Source: Mesostigma viride
Taxonomy: Eukaryota; Streptophyta; Mesostigmatophyceae; Mesostigmatales; Mesostigmataceae
Direction: 5' to 3'
Assembly (NCBI GenBank): GCA_009746045.1
Contig: RPFO01000038.1
Span: 62,001-126,000 of the forward strand
DNA: 64,000 bases
Shown piece by piece: positions 31,763 through 43,500 of the stretch. Within the stretch, counting starts at the first letter, position 1, and every line of letters starts with the position of its first letter. The position numbers were made by a program, and so were the translations under genes. A model generated the notes under the pieces. It had not been told where the DNA came from and searched no databases. It was given only the letters and a program-made list of their open reading frames with translations.

Positions 31763-34700
31763 GTCTCTATGTCATGGCACGGGAAGGGTCCTGGAGGAAA
31801 GTCGTGGAAACCTCCAGAAAACTGTGCGAGGGCCGGGACGCTTACGAGGTGAGTAGCTGCTGCGAAGAACGCACCATAACATGTTCTAGGAGGAGATTCT
31901 CATATCATATAAGGAAAACAGCTCATCGTAGAAATAGCAAAATATTAGTAATAAGAATATATTCTGGACGAAACAGTATGCTCAAGGAGACACGTGAAGG
32001 GGCCGAAAGAGGTTTAAGGCAGGTCAGGGAAAGATGTGCACAACAAAATTGGGAAACGACAATGAGCATTCTTTTGTACTTGAGCAGGCGTCCTCTGCTA
32101 TGTAGCAGCTGATGGCCATGCCCCCCTTGGCCCTCCTGCTGGATTTCTTGGCATAGGCCCGTGATCCAACAGTGCGCCAACTAGTCATGAAGGCTCTCCC
32201 ACCCTCGACGTCTGGCACATGAGAAGTACACGATTGCTGCGTTTTGGAAGAACTTTGTGCTCTTGTAATTAGCGAGCCAAACTATCTATTGTCACGTCCT
32301 GAGAAAAGCTACTATCGGTCCGAAATTTTTTTTTTGGAGATTTTGGCATGGTGCACGCAAGGGACCTATGGCATGACGCCGAATGCCGTTGGCCTCTCTA
32401 GTCATGCAGCCTGCGTCTGTTATTCGCCGTTGGTGTCACTTCTGCGCCCGCTATCACTGCTGCCGTATGCAACCCATTGCACCGCTGCTAGTAGTACTTT
32501 CCCAGCCAACACCTGCTCCTACCTCCTAACCCCTCATGAACCAGTACATGTGCCACTCGTGACCTCACTGCTCGGCCCACCCCACCCACAGGTGCTGCCC
32601 ATGATCACCTATCGTGTGCTGGCATTGATGAAACTCGGCCAGTACGGTGCCGCCGCTGATGAACTGTCCGCACTGGGCGACCTGGATGCAAGCAATCTTC
32701 ACCATGAGGCCCACACGGAGTTGGCCGACTTGGGGGGGATCGAGGGGGTCATGGGGGGGGGCGCGCCCAAGGGGAGGGAAGCTGGGGGCATCGCAGGCCT
32801 CGTGGGCACCGGCACCACGGCCAAAGTGTTGGGGGGAGCCGGCGTTGACAGCTTACTGTCCGCGGCATCGAATGCGGCGGCGACTCACTTCCGTGCGGGG
32901 TCAGCAGTCCCCTTTGCGCTGCGGCTGCTGCATGCACAGCTGCCGCACCGGCTGGGCCAGTCGAGCTTGTCGCTCGATCGGTTGTGTGAGCTGCTGGCGA
33001 GGACCACGCGCAAGGTGGGTGCCAAGTGGCAACTGGGTGAGTGGCAGGTGGCGGTAGGGAGGGCACTGTAGGGCATCGGGTTGGGATGTGGACATGTTGG
33101 AGCGTATAGGGATGAGGGAGAGGAAGTGGAAGTAGTGGGTTTAAAGAAAGTAGCAGAATGGAATGTGGGTGCATGTGCATGGGGAGGATGGGCGTGGTGG
33201 AATGAGGAGTTGATTTCAGGTTGAAGGGTTGGTGTTGGCGCCAGTGCGACGTCAGGCAGCGAGCTTGGTTGTCTACTGGTGGGTTGGAAGTTGAAGCTGG
33301 TGAGTTGAGGGGCTGCCTGTTTTGCTTGCGATTGCAGGTGAGGGCTAGAGCGAGGTGGTGGGAAGTGCAGCCTCTAGTTGCATGCAGCTGACGTGATAAT
33401 GTTTGCTGCATGTGACATGAAACTGCTGTGACATGATAATCACAGCATGATGGCCTGCCTGGTTGCTCATCCGCTTGTGACAGCTGTCCGTCGTCCGCGT
33501 GCCAGGCATTCCCTTGCAGCTGATGCCTCATTCTTTGGCGCAATATGACAGATTAATCCGTGTGGCGGCCGTCCCCTGTTCCTTGTGCTCAATAGTCAGC
33601 ACCAGACACATCTGCTGACATCCTGTTTTCTTCCCCGGTCGATCCACGCTCTGTTGCATGACAGGTGGATTCGTTGGCGGCCGTCTCGCTACCGGCAAGC
33701 GAGATTGTGAGTTGAGGCATTGCCTCGATGTTGGGTGCCCACTCATCCCTCCTCATTGGCGCTTCACACCCTACGCTTAGCTTGCAAGTGGCGTTGAATT
33801 AGCTGCTTCTATTGCCTGCTTTTTTCACCCCATGCGCATGACAAACTTTCGGTCACAGTGTCTTCCCTGGTTTTTCTCTGTGCATGGGATCTTTCATGGG
33901 ATGTATTAGATGGCCACAGTATGCATGAAGTGCTGGTGTGATCTCATCTCTAGATCGATGCTTCTGATGACGGTTTTACACGTCTGTACCGTTGCTCCGC
34001 GCTCCCGCCATCCCATGTGGGCCATCCCAGGTACAGCACCGGACCACATTTGGAGAGGAAACACCCGCGGCGCCTGATCCCGCCGACCTTCTCTGGGGCT
34101 TTGGCGCCGGGGTCCCCGTGGCCCCACCCCCAGCACCGGTCGCCCGGCCCTCCCCTCCACGGACAACCACCGGTGGGGGGGGAGGTGCCGCCAGCGGTGC
34201 CCCACCAGCCGCGCCTCCCCCCTCTTACGAGCTCGAGCTCTGGCAGATGCGGCAGGAAGTGCTGGTGTTCTCGCTCGTCACGCTGCACCTACAGCTGAGG
34301 CAGTATTCGTCGGCGCTTCGATGGGTGCACTGGCTGCTGAAGCGCAGGGGGGGCGCCGCGTCCCCGCTTGCGCCGCACCTACTAGCGCAGGCCGGATACA
34401 TCCAGCTGTTGCTGGGGGAGATCGGTGGCGCGCGCAAGCTGTTCCAGGTGGGTGGGGATCTGCGGGGAGGCAGGGCTTTGATTGTTGAGCAATATGGTCG
34501 TTGTTGGAACGTACCATGGGCTGCGCCAGGCATGGGTGCAACGAAAAGTAGAGAACAGCAGAGACCAAGAGCGTGGGTCGGGTGGGGCCCAGGGATAAAC
34601 GTATGGAACAACCACAACCATGCAACCATGCGTATGAGTATGGCTGATGGCCATGAGGGCGCTTGCCTGAAGGCACAGCCTCGGATGACATTGAAGAAGA

Positions 34701-35465
34701 TTAAGGAGTTGAAGATGATGTCGGCGTTAGTGCTGCCTTTTGTGAGAGTTTTCCTTGTCCAGTCAATTGTTTGTGTCTCTGCGATTACTATGATTTCCAC
34801 CCTATATCCCGGTGGAGGGCATCATTTTTTTCTGACGTCGTCAACTTTGAACTTGGGATTAGTGCTGCATGTTTTTCAAATGCTTGGTCTATGCTCTAGC
34901 TGCCGGGCCACTGGAGATGCTCTGTTGCTGATTCAGTCTTGCCCCTTTGCTCCATCGGTCCTTGCAGGTGGTCAAGCGGCTGGTGGATCGTGAGCTGGCG
35001 TCAGTTCTTTCTAGCGCAACCAACCCCTTCTCCGATGGCGGGAGCAGCCGGCGAGGCGCCAACACAAAGCCGCCGCCACCCGCGCACGTGCCGCGATCAT
35101 CTCCCGCGGAGCTCCAGGCGATGGTGGCCATGTTTGAGGCGTTGCTCCAGTTTGCGGATGGCAGGTTTATTGAGGCGCGCAACTGCTTCGAGCGGGCATT
35201 AGAGCACCAGCCGTCCAGCATGGCTGCGGTGGTGAACAGCAGTGCGTGCGGCATGCAGGTGTGCGATGTGGGCACGGGTATCGCAGGGCTGGAGGAGTGC
35301 CTGCGGGGCCAGCCGCTGCTGGGGCTGCATGAAGCACTGGTCATGAATCTGTCGTGTATGTACGAGCTGGCAGCGCCCGCACCAGCAGAGAGCAAGCGCG
35401 CGCTGTCGGCATGGATCGCGCGGTGTGCGCCTGACGACTTTGATCTCACATGTGCACGGCTTTAG
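31763..35465 (+). CDS. TRAPPC12: TRAPPC12-like TPR protein (5' end not resolved)
   Basis: Four exons are clear: 31763-31848, 32592-33014, 34031-34447, 34968-35465 (stop TAG). Phases agree and introns are GT-AG. The product carries WRKVVETSRKL, the block GDLDASNLHHE, FALRLLHAQLPHRLG-SSLSLDRL, a Pro/Gly-rich insert in exon 3, then TPR-like helices (RQYSSALRWVHWLLKR, YIQLLLGEIGGARKLFQ, DGRFIEARNCFERALEHQP). The end reads ALVMNLSCMYELAAP and APDDFDLTCARL, like the C-terminus of TRAPPC12 (TTC15). That protein is a subunit of the metazoan and plant TRAPPIII tethering complex, acting in ER-Golgi traffic and autophagy. About 475 residues are seen. The first visible exon begins in phase 1, so at least one upstream exon is missing. 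The assignment rests on remembered family motifs. Confidence 0.85.
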
Positions 35466-35507
35466 ACTGTGCGCTCGGTTCGCATACCTGTGTCCTGTAG
35501 ACAATAT

Positions 35508-35560
35508 CAATGAGACAACCAGCGCCTGGCCAGAAATATGGAGAGCATATAAGCTGACCC
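35508..35560 (-). mobile_element. SINE-like repeat, diverged 3' fragment
   Basis: On the plus strand CAATGAGACAACCAGCGC then TGGCCAGAAATATGGAGA is the reverse complement of the family 3' end. It lies in the probable 3' UTR of the TRAPPC12-like gene. The terminal TTG is again followed by AT on the element strand. Confidence 0.6.
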
Positions 35561-35821
35561 GGACCATATAGCTGACGCTAAATCAATAAAGCTGGTTGTA
35601 ACGAGTTTCAATGTGTTGTCATGTACAGCGAGTTCGCCTATACAACTCCAGTAGTAGCTGCACTACTTTTAGCTGGCCCATAACAAAATATGAGTATAAT
35701 GGACACACTATATATAGCTCGGCTGCAACCACACCGGCCCGGCCGCCGGCCAGCACATCTAGAAGGTAACAAACACATGCATGCATTCGCGCAGTCTCGG
35801 CCATGGTAAGAGATTTAACTA

Positions 35822-35880
35822 AATGATTAATAAAACACGTGCTCCCGTTGGGGATCGAGTCATGGAGCACCATAGTGCTT
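35822..35880 (-). mobile_element. Solo LINE 3' tail
   Basis: Read on the minus strand it gives TGCTCCATGACTCGATCCCC, then AACGGGAGCACGTG and an A/T tail. This matches the CTCCGTGACTCCCCAACGGG end of the minus LINE copy at 46.3 kb. Confidence 0.55.
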
Positions 35881-36053
35881 TTAATCCCTGATCGATCGAG
35901 TGTGGACAACGGGCAGGGCCGGGGCAGACTAGACAGGCCCCCCGGCCTTCGCGGCCTTGAGCTCATGCCATAGGGTGCGCGCGCACCTTTGCAACGACTG
36001 ATCAAATCGATGTTAATCATGCTCATGCAGGGATCTGTGGCCTGCCCACTTAT

Positions 36054-36281
36054 CAAGGAGACAACCAGCGCAGGCAAGAAATCGGGAGAATCCGGACCAT
36101 GGTAGCTCGAGCCTGCCGTTATCTTGTCCGCGTGTTCGAGTCGTTCAGGATGATGAAGATGAATGGTGATGGAAATGTGTAGCCTTGTGCATTGAAATTA
36201 TGGCTGGCTTACGTGTAGAGCGACTAGATGACCTAGACGGTGGGGCCGGAAACAGCATGCTTGATCAGGGCGTGTGTTTCG
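36054..36281 (-). mobile_element. SINE-like repeat, longest copy class
   Basis: About 228 bp is nearly identical to the copy at 47751-47976. It reads (plus strand) CAAGGAGACAACCAGCGCAG ... CTCGAGCCTGCCGTTATCTT ... GCTTGATCAGGGCGTGTGTT. Its 5' end (right side) may extend further; no clear target duplication is seen. Confidence 0.75.
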
Positions 36282-37604
36282 AGCGCCTAACTGGCCGGGA
36301 GTGTCTAGTGGTGAGCACCATTGCTGCGATCGCTCTCCCACCATTTACGAGGAAACACCCGCAAATGGAAAACCACTGAAAAGGTCTAGCTAGTCAGTCA
36401 TTACGTTAGCCATGCCATGATTCCAAACGTCCAAGAAATGCATGCACACGGTGCAAAGGCAAAAATCCGGAGGACAGCACTTTCAAATGTGCGGCGGGAA
36501 CCAAAAGCCCGCGTATGCCAGAAAACATCGTGAGTGCTGCAGCGACGCGACGATGTGGACAACGAATCCAGTGCCAAGCTCGGAACGGCCGCAAAGGAGA
36601 TCTGGCATCACAGGGTTCGATCAGATGAGATCTGGCATCACAGGGTTCAGATGTGCGGAGATACTACATGCACGATCCAGCCGGTCCACGACCTGTTTGT
36701 AGAGCTTGCATGTGCCAAGGGGCAGCACCGAACAGATGTGGGTGACGTTGCAAAAACCACGTACCGGACTTGACGGAGCATCAGTAATGTCTCGGTCATA
36801 GTCTTTGACCAACAAAGGATGCAATCTTGAGATCAACAAGAGTCGTGATGAAATCGACACGATAAGAACAAAGACGGGAAAAACGATGTAACTGACTAAG
36901 AACAACACCATATTTTGCTGTGTGGGAAAGGAGACTGTGAATATCGGGGTAACGAATAAAAGGAATTTGCTGGTATTTAGGATCCTTGCGCTTATCATAG
37001 ACAGCCATACGCCAGCCCTTGTTGTTATGGGTAATGTAAAGATCAAGGTAATTGCAATTAGTATCCTCCGACGTGAGCTAAGTTTTATGTGATCGGACGC
37101 TTGCGGGTAGATGCCAGGCAGACCAGCGGTGATATAAAAATGGGTTGCGAAATCAGGGTTGTCGAAATTAAAGCAATGACATCATCAATGTATCGACATG
37201 TGTGGATAAAACGCCTGATGAGAACATCATTGTTTGAGGCAATGAGTGCCCACTTATGGCAGTGAGGAGAGTTAATTAGCTAGTGCATGCTATGAGTCGA
37301 GGGCGCCTTCCCTCCTTCTCGTTGTGTATATAGGGGTTGGAGGTTCCTTTGCTTTGTATTGGCAACCCCGTGACACCATAACTACTTAACTAATTTGCAG
37401 GAATCAATGCGCGATCGGCGCTGTACATGCGCGCAGCGCCACGCCTGCGGGTATTTATGAGAACGTCTTATGCATGCGTTCATGAGGCACACACCACAGG
37501 TTGGTATCAAGGCCAGCCGGGTCGCATGGTTCCACGTGTGGTCTACTTGCATATATCGACAAGCTCAAGCTTGCGCATATGCACTATGGCATGGGCAGGT
37601 AATA

Positions 37605-37712
37605 TCTGTTCTACCTCGTTCAAAACGCGGATAATAAGATAATGGCAGGCTCGAGTTACAATGGTCCAGATTCTCCCGATTTCTGGCCTGCGCTGGTTGA
37701 CAGTCTCCTTCA
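37605..37712 (+). mobile_element. SINE-like repeat, diverged copy
   Basis: It contains AACGCGGATAATAAGATAAT, GGCAGGCTCGAGTTACAATG, GTCCAGATTCTCCCGATTTC and a degenerate end (GGTTGACAGTCTCCTTCAAT). It is older than the copies at 45.5 and 47.8 kb. Confidence 0.65.
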
Positions 37713-38148
37713 ATATGCGTCGATCAGGTTAATTTCACAGCCCGAGAGACATATCATGCAGTTCATGGAGATTGACCATATTGGGGTGATGGAATCTGCA
37801 CGCAGAGGAAACCAGGCGACCGACAGTAACCGCGCGGTTGAAATGATGGCGACAACCCTTCATGATGGGGTCTAGACTGGAAATTAAAGTTCTGAGCGAA
37901 CCCTGGGCACATGTTCCATATTCTAGTCCTTTCATCCAAACCGTGCGCAAAGCCGGACTAGAACAACACCTATAAACGATTGAATGGGCACTTGTGACGT
38001 CCTGTGTAACAGTAGGCTCGTACCAGACGTGACTTCTAGTATAGATGTAATGCGCACCATGCAAGGAGGACTTCCAGATTAATAAAACGCACCCTCATCG
38101 AGCGCCCCGAGCACATTCAGACCTGGCTGGACTGTCTGGGCTTGGAGA

Positions 38149-39182
38149 ATGGAGGCGCAGGCGGTCATGGGGACGTTGGAGATTAGTGTCAAAACGGAGG
38201 CGATGGTGGTTGGGGCAACCAGTCGTCCGCCGCTGCCGCGGCTGCTAGACGGGAAGAAGGTATCAGAGTTCCGTGATCGCTTCAAACTGCTGGGGAGCAT
38301 GCTCCCTGACACCGCCGACGATCAGATGTGGACATCCGCATCGGCTTGGCCTGGGCTAGGCATCGGTCGCTCAAAACCTACTGGCACTCGAAGGACCTGG
38401 ACGAGCACCGCAAGCGCATGCTCTTCAATGAAGCGAATGCTCTTCAAGGTCCTGGTCCTCACGGTGCTCATGCACGGCTACGGGGCCGAGGCATGCATGG
38501 ACGCTCAAGGACACGCTGGCGCCACACGGCTGAACGGCACGGTAACGAGGATGCTCCGCCAGGCCCTGAACGTAGGGTTTTCAACACATAGGTCTTTAGA
38601 ATCTTTGTACCACGGTATGCCTCGCATTTCGGACGAGATTAGGCAACGTAGGATAGCATTCGTAGGACATCTTGCTCGCACCATCCAGGTAGACACCGAC
38701 GGACCTCGGTCTGGCCGGCCCCCACCGGCTTGCCGGCCAGCCAGGCCGGGCCGGGCGGCATGTCCTGACCTGGCATGGCCCCAATTAGGACATTCCGAAA
38801 AGGGTAGGTAAACATGTCACGACCTACCCACAGCAGTTCATTGTTGGCTGACCTAGTGGTCCCAGCCTCGTTTGAACATCGCATTCACTCCCTCTCAGTC
38901 TCTTGCTTGGACTGCCGGCTATGCACAACAGGAAGACGATTGTCGTGCAGGCTCACACGCCACTAGCCCCTGTCGTGGGCAATGAAGCCCCCTCCCCCCA
39001 AAAGGAAGGGGCGCTTTGCTGAGTAGATTAGCTAGGGTTTTCTAGATTAGATTAGCTTAGAGTTAGATTAGTAGTTCGGTTTCGCGGCTTCGCCCGACCC
39101 ACCTCCATCCATCCAGCAAGGGCGAGAATATAGTGTGCTACATGATCTCCCAACCGGAGTCATGTTATACCTTAATGCAAGG
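38149..39182 (+). mobile_element. 5'-truncated, frameshifted LINE (copy C)
   Basis: It has the same family as copy A. The frame gives RFKLLGSMLPD, LFKVLVLTVLMHGYGAEA, MLRQALNVGFSTHRSLESLY and GMPRISDEIRQRRIAFVGHL. At least two frameshifts (near 38330 and 38440, with duplicated ATGCTCTTCAATGAAGCGA-like sequence, and again near 38740) break the ORF. The 3' UTR includes GATCTCCCAACCGGAGTCATG at about 39147 but lacks a long A/T tail. The exact 5' boundary is uncertain. Confidence 0.75.
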
Positions 39183-40534
39183 AGGATGTCGGCCGGGGGA
39201 CCTAAACTGAGACGAAGAAACGTACAGCATGAGTAATTGTCAAGACATGCCCGCCGGAATCGAAGCCACTTGTCAAGTCGCAATTCGCATGGACTCCATG
39301 TTGTCGGACAGCGTTGGATTCGATGCTCCACGCATCGCCGAACAGAAGTACTTAGGCACTGGATCTGCGTAACGTCGTCAGCATCCTACCAACTGTTATC
39401 TAGTTAGGTAGTTAGTTCCCACGCCGCACAAGGTGAGAATGTTGGGGTCAAAATGGGTAATAAATATACCCATTTCCCCGAAAAAAAAGAGAATGTTGGG
39501 GTCAATTATCTCATCATTCTCACCTTGTTTGCCACCCCATAAGGCAGCCGGCCGGGCAGCCGGGACCAGCCGTTGGATCCACTACTAATAATGACCCTGT
39601 CGGTACACCGGCGCGGGAACTCCCAACTCAACTCAACGCCGCACATGGGTAGCCTAACTAGCCTTCCGAGTTAGGCTCGTGCAGTGCATGCAACGTTCAG
39701 CAGCTCGTTCAGCCTAGATCAGTGCGGCGAGTTGAGTTGACTCTATGAAGACACTATTAATAACCCTGTCGGTTCACCGGCGTGGGAATATAAACGAGAA
39801 CTCAACTCAACTCAACTCAGCCCTGATTATCCGAGCCCCGAGGTCTGCCGGCCAAGATCCCGGCCCGCCCGGCCACCTGCAGCCTGTGGCAGCCACCCGT
39901 TGCTCAGTGGCGTGCATCGACCTAATTCGTTCCCGCCTGATTGACTCCGCCACCACGCCATTATGCCGCCATAGCCCGATAAAATACGTTGGCAGGCAGA
40001 CCACTTCGGAATTCGGGATACACTGTGCGGCATCGGGCCTGATTACGGAAATTATGGGACTTCGTACGGCTTCTTTCGTCTCTTGAAGTACAATGACCTT
40101 TTTTACTGAGAGCTTTTTGTTGCGGGAGCCCCCTCACTTGGCTGTGAAGGTAAGAACGGCCATTTAATATAGTGAAGGGTAAATGTTGTTGACACTCCGC
40201 CTGAGCAAAGGAGTTAGGTAAAACGCTAAGTTTGATGTCCAAGAAATCTCCTCGTCTTATATCTTATGTCAATGAACTGTATTTGAAGCATCTTTAGTTG
40301 TGGCTGCGATCGTTAACAAGCTGCCATGCGAACCGGAGAAGACCTTGTCCCAATTTGGCTGAATCCCAAGTTTGGCTACTCGAGCTTTTCATTCCATAGT
40401 GTTAGCAGCTTGCTTATAATGTTTAGGCAGCTAGCAGGTATGATGTCGTATACTGAATGGCTCCGTGACGCCGTTACGCGTGACTGAGGCGTGAACGTAA
40501 TACCCTCGTGCGGCTTGAATGTAAAACACTGCAG
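39183..40534. other. Intergenic region 5' of the PRELI gene
   Basis: It should contain the promoter and the first exon of the PRELI-domain gene, which I could not identify. It holds the 101-bp hairpin element at 39428-39528 and a pair of related segments at about 39586-39636 and 39758-39818 (CCCTGTCGGTWCACCGGCG followed by ACTCAACTCAAC). Confidence 0.55.
39428..39528. repeat. 101-bp element with terminal inverted repeats
   Basis: ACAAGGTGAGAATG at the left and its reverse complement CATTCTCACCTTGT at the right. Inside are a second copy of GAGAATGTTGGGGTCAA and a hairpin GGGTAATAAATATACCC. It may be a tiny MITE, but no target duplication was identified. Confidence 0.6.
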
Positions 40535-43500
40535 GCTTATCACAAGCGCGCCCCGGGGCATCCTTTGCTGCCATGGCTAGTGTCTATAGACGTGTTAGAA
40601 GAGAAGCGTGATGCAGGATCCGGAGAGACCTGCTTGGTACGAAGATGCGCGTTAGCTAACGACGCTCCCCGCTGGCTTCAACGAGTGGCTGGGATGAAGC
40701 CATGCTACGGGATGGAGGTAGGTGCACTCTGGACAACGAGTTCGCTAACTAAATTCCTCATTGTTTGTTCCCCTACGGCATCGGTACTATTTCACAAGAA
40801 GCTATGGCGTTGCGTTTGACAGCCAAAGCACCTAGCGGCACATATCCCCAGCACTAAACTTTTATAGATCGCATTATGGTATAGGGCGGCCCCGTACCTT
40901 CGTGATTTGGTTGTCATGCATCTGTAGCCTGCTTTCCTGCCTGCCTGCTCAGCAATATTCACACTTGACACTCGTGGGGTGGCGTTTCAGTTCACATTCG
41001 GTTTGGCGCGTTTCACCATGCAGAAGATAACTCTGCCTAATGCCACTGCTCATTTTCACCTAGATATGATAGGAATTAGGAAAAGATGGAGAGAAGAAGA
41101 TCGACTCGGCGCATGAATGCGGTAAACATAGAGCTTGCACCAGGCCAGCGTTGTCTGTAGCCCGTGTCTCCTTGCTATGCACAAGAAGCATGGTATCCGT
41201 GCAGAGCAGCTACTGCATCAGGTGCCGTACAGCGTATGCCCAGGTAGAGTATACACTTGTTTCCGAGATCTGCCTTGCAAGCCATTTTGGTCAGTGCAAG
41301 TTCCCAGCTTTCTGCGTCAGGCATATACTGGTACTTTGCTTGTGCCAGATTTTCCCCCAATCGTACCCTGGCACTATCCTAGCTTACCTTGTCTGCATGC
41401 ACGCACTTTGTTGCATTCGTGGTCTCTGTTACCACCTGACCGTGTCATTTCCCCAATATATATTGCAGTTCATGCCGCATGTGCCAGAATGCCCCATTTC
41501 TCGCTCCCCTTACTCAACCCATTATAACATCTCCCTACTTCACATCCATCTTTCTTAACCCCTACCCTCGCACATCTGATTCCAACATCAATGTTCTTTA
41601 CCGTGTCGTCCCCCGACCTGGCCGTCGCAGGTCATCTGTTCCAGCCAGGACGGCCAGCGTGCCACCATTGAGAGTGTGAATGAGACTCTCTCCTCCGTGG
41701 TGGTGATGAAGGAAAAGTGCACCTATGAGCCGCACCCAGAGTCCAACGAATGGTGAGCGGCTTAAGCTGTCATCCCACATGCGGTCATCCTTCATAATCG
41801 AGAGATTCCGAAGAAGCCGAAAGCACGAATTTCCCTTCTCTTCGGCGAAGCCGTCGCGGGCCGTACCACTTTTTCACCGGACTCCGTCAGGCGCTGGCGG
41901 AAAGTCCTTGGCGGACTTCCCATTAAGGGGAGAGTCTAAGCGGAGTCCGCTGGAGGTTTCCCCAGTGACCGCGGCGCGATTCGTGGCTTGAGCGCGGCGC
42001 GTTTAGTCGCTCGATCCGACTTTTTCGATTTTTTTGGATTTCTTTTATTTGTTTAAGTTGTTTATTTTCGCGTTTTCCGCTCTTTCACATCGAAAACAAT
42101 CTAGCATTGCTTAATGCTGTCGTCGTACCGCAGAATTTATGTCCGCTTGTTCGGAAGCAGGTCCGACGGGTACCGGAGTCCGCTATAAAGGCCCTAATTC
42201 TGCCATCCGCAAGCGGAGCGGAGCATTTAGGCTCCGCTTGCTCGGAATCTCGCGAACGCTCCTTCCCGTACTCTTGCCATCATTATGCGCTTGCTGCGCT
42301 TGTCCCCAGTATACTGCCCCCTTCTGTGGCCATGGCTGTGCACGCCAGCTTTGTTTGCCTCCATGCGTGTGTATCCCTCCCCCGCCGCGATGAGAGGGTC
42401 CCTGTTGTTGGGTGAATGCATGCTCATGTTCGTCACCTCCAGTCGCATCAGTCTAGAGCCATCTGGCGCCATGCGTAAATTGACTAGCTCTTGCAATAAG
42501 GAATAAGTAAAACTGCTGCCATGCGTTACTTTGCTACGTGCTGCGCGTGCCCAAGTTGACAACCATGGAAGCGCGTCATGGAGCCGAGTTCCCTCAGAAA
42601 GTTCCTGGACTCAACCAATTTGCTATCAGTTCAAGCAGCAGTGAAAAATATAGTTAAAAATAATGATTGAACACCAGGCATTGAGAGCAGCAGAGGAGGT
42701 TGCCTATGCTTGAAGTCAAATCTAGCAGGTGCGCCGTGGATGGACTAGGCCATGGGCAGGATCGTCCGATTGTGTCTAACTTGTGCACGGCCACAGTCCT
42801 TCATGGTGTGGCAGTGCCCCATCAGCATTGTTTGGTACTTTCCTCTTTAGTTCGATCTCTTCTACAGGCTTTATCTTGTAGGCAGTCTGCGTTGCCTGTG
42901 TGCTTTGGGGGAGGTGAGGGAAAGGTTTCGGGGGGATCTAGACCCCAGGGTGTGTGGCTGTGTGCTACGTGTGCATGTGCCAGCACATGTCCCAAGCGTT
43001 GGTCGCCCAAGCTACCAGTCATCGTGTGTGACAAAGGCATGCTGCCACCGTACTAAAGAAATGCTTGGAAGGTTCCTGGCATAACGTACATGACACGCAC
43101 AACATGACATCGCCACAGGACCACCAAGCGCGTCGAGTTGGACATCCAGCTGTGCAGCTCCTTCCTCGGCCTGTCCTCGGCGCTGGAGCGCTTCCTGGTG
43201 CAGAAGTACCGCAACCGGCTGGAGGAGGTGGGCAGACCCACGTGGCGATGTTTGTTTGTCTGCTGACAGACTGCACTCTTGTTTGTGTGTGTGCAATACT
43301 TTTCTTGGTGTCGACACCCGTGTAGGGAAGAAGCAGTGGGCCGTCATAACCAATCAGTGTGAGTATGGGAGGTGGATAACTTTGGTATGGTTCGCTATGG
43401 CTGGTGGGCTGCTGAGAAATATTTGCAGTACATAGCAAGGTACATAGTGCTGAATTAAGGTGTCACAATACCCTAGCTTGTCTCGTTCACCCACCCGCTG

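Larger units (their letters stand above)
35466..38148. other. Repeat-rich intergenic region
   Basis: No gene is recognised. It holds the 3' flank of the TRAPPC12-like gene, SINE-like copies (35508, 36054 and about 37605), a solo LINE tail at about 35822-35880, and a short duplicated GATCTGGCATCACAGGGTTC (about 36598-36650). Small open frames at 36185-36379 and its neighbours come from the SINE-like repeat. Confidence 0.6.

Noticed and set aside
36185..36379. Small gene MCIEIMAGLRVERLDDLDGG, also found at 47630-47845
   Set aside because: The same frame occurs in both long SINE-like copies; it is repeat-derived.
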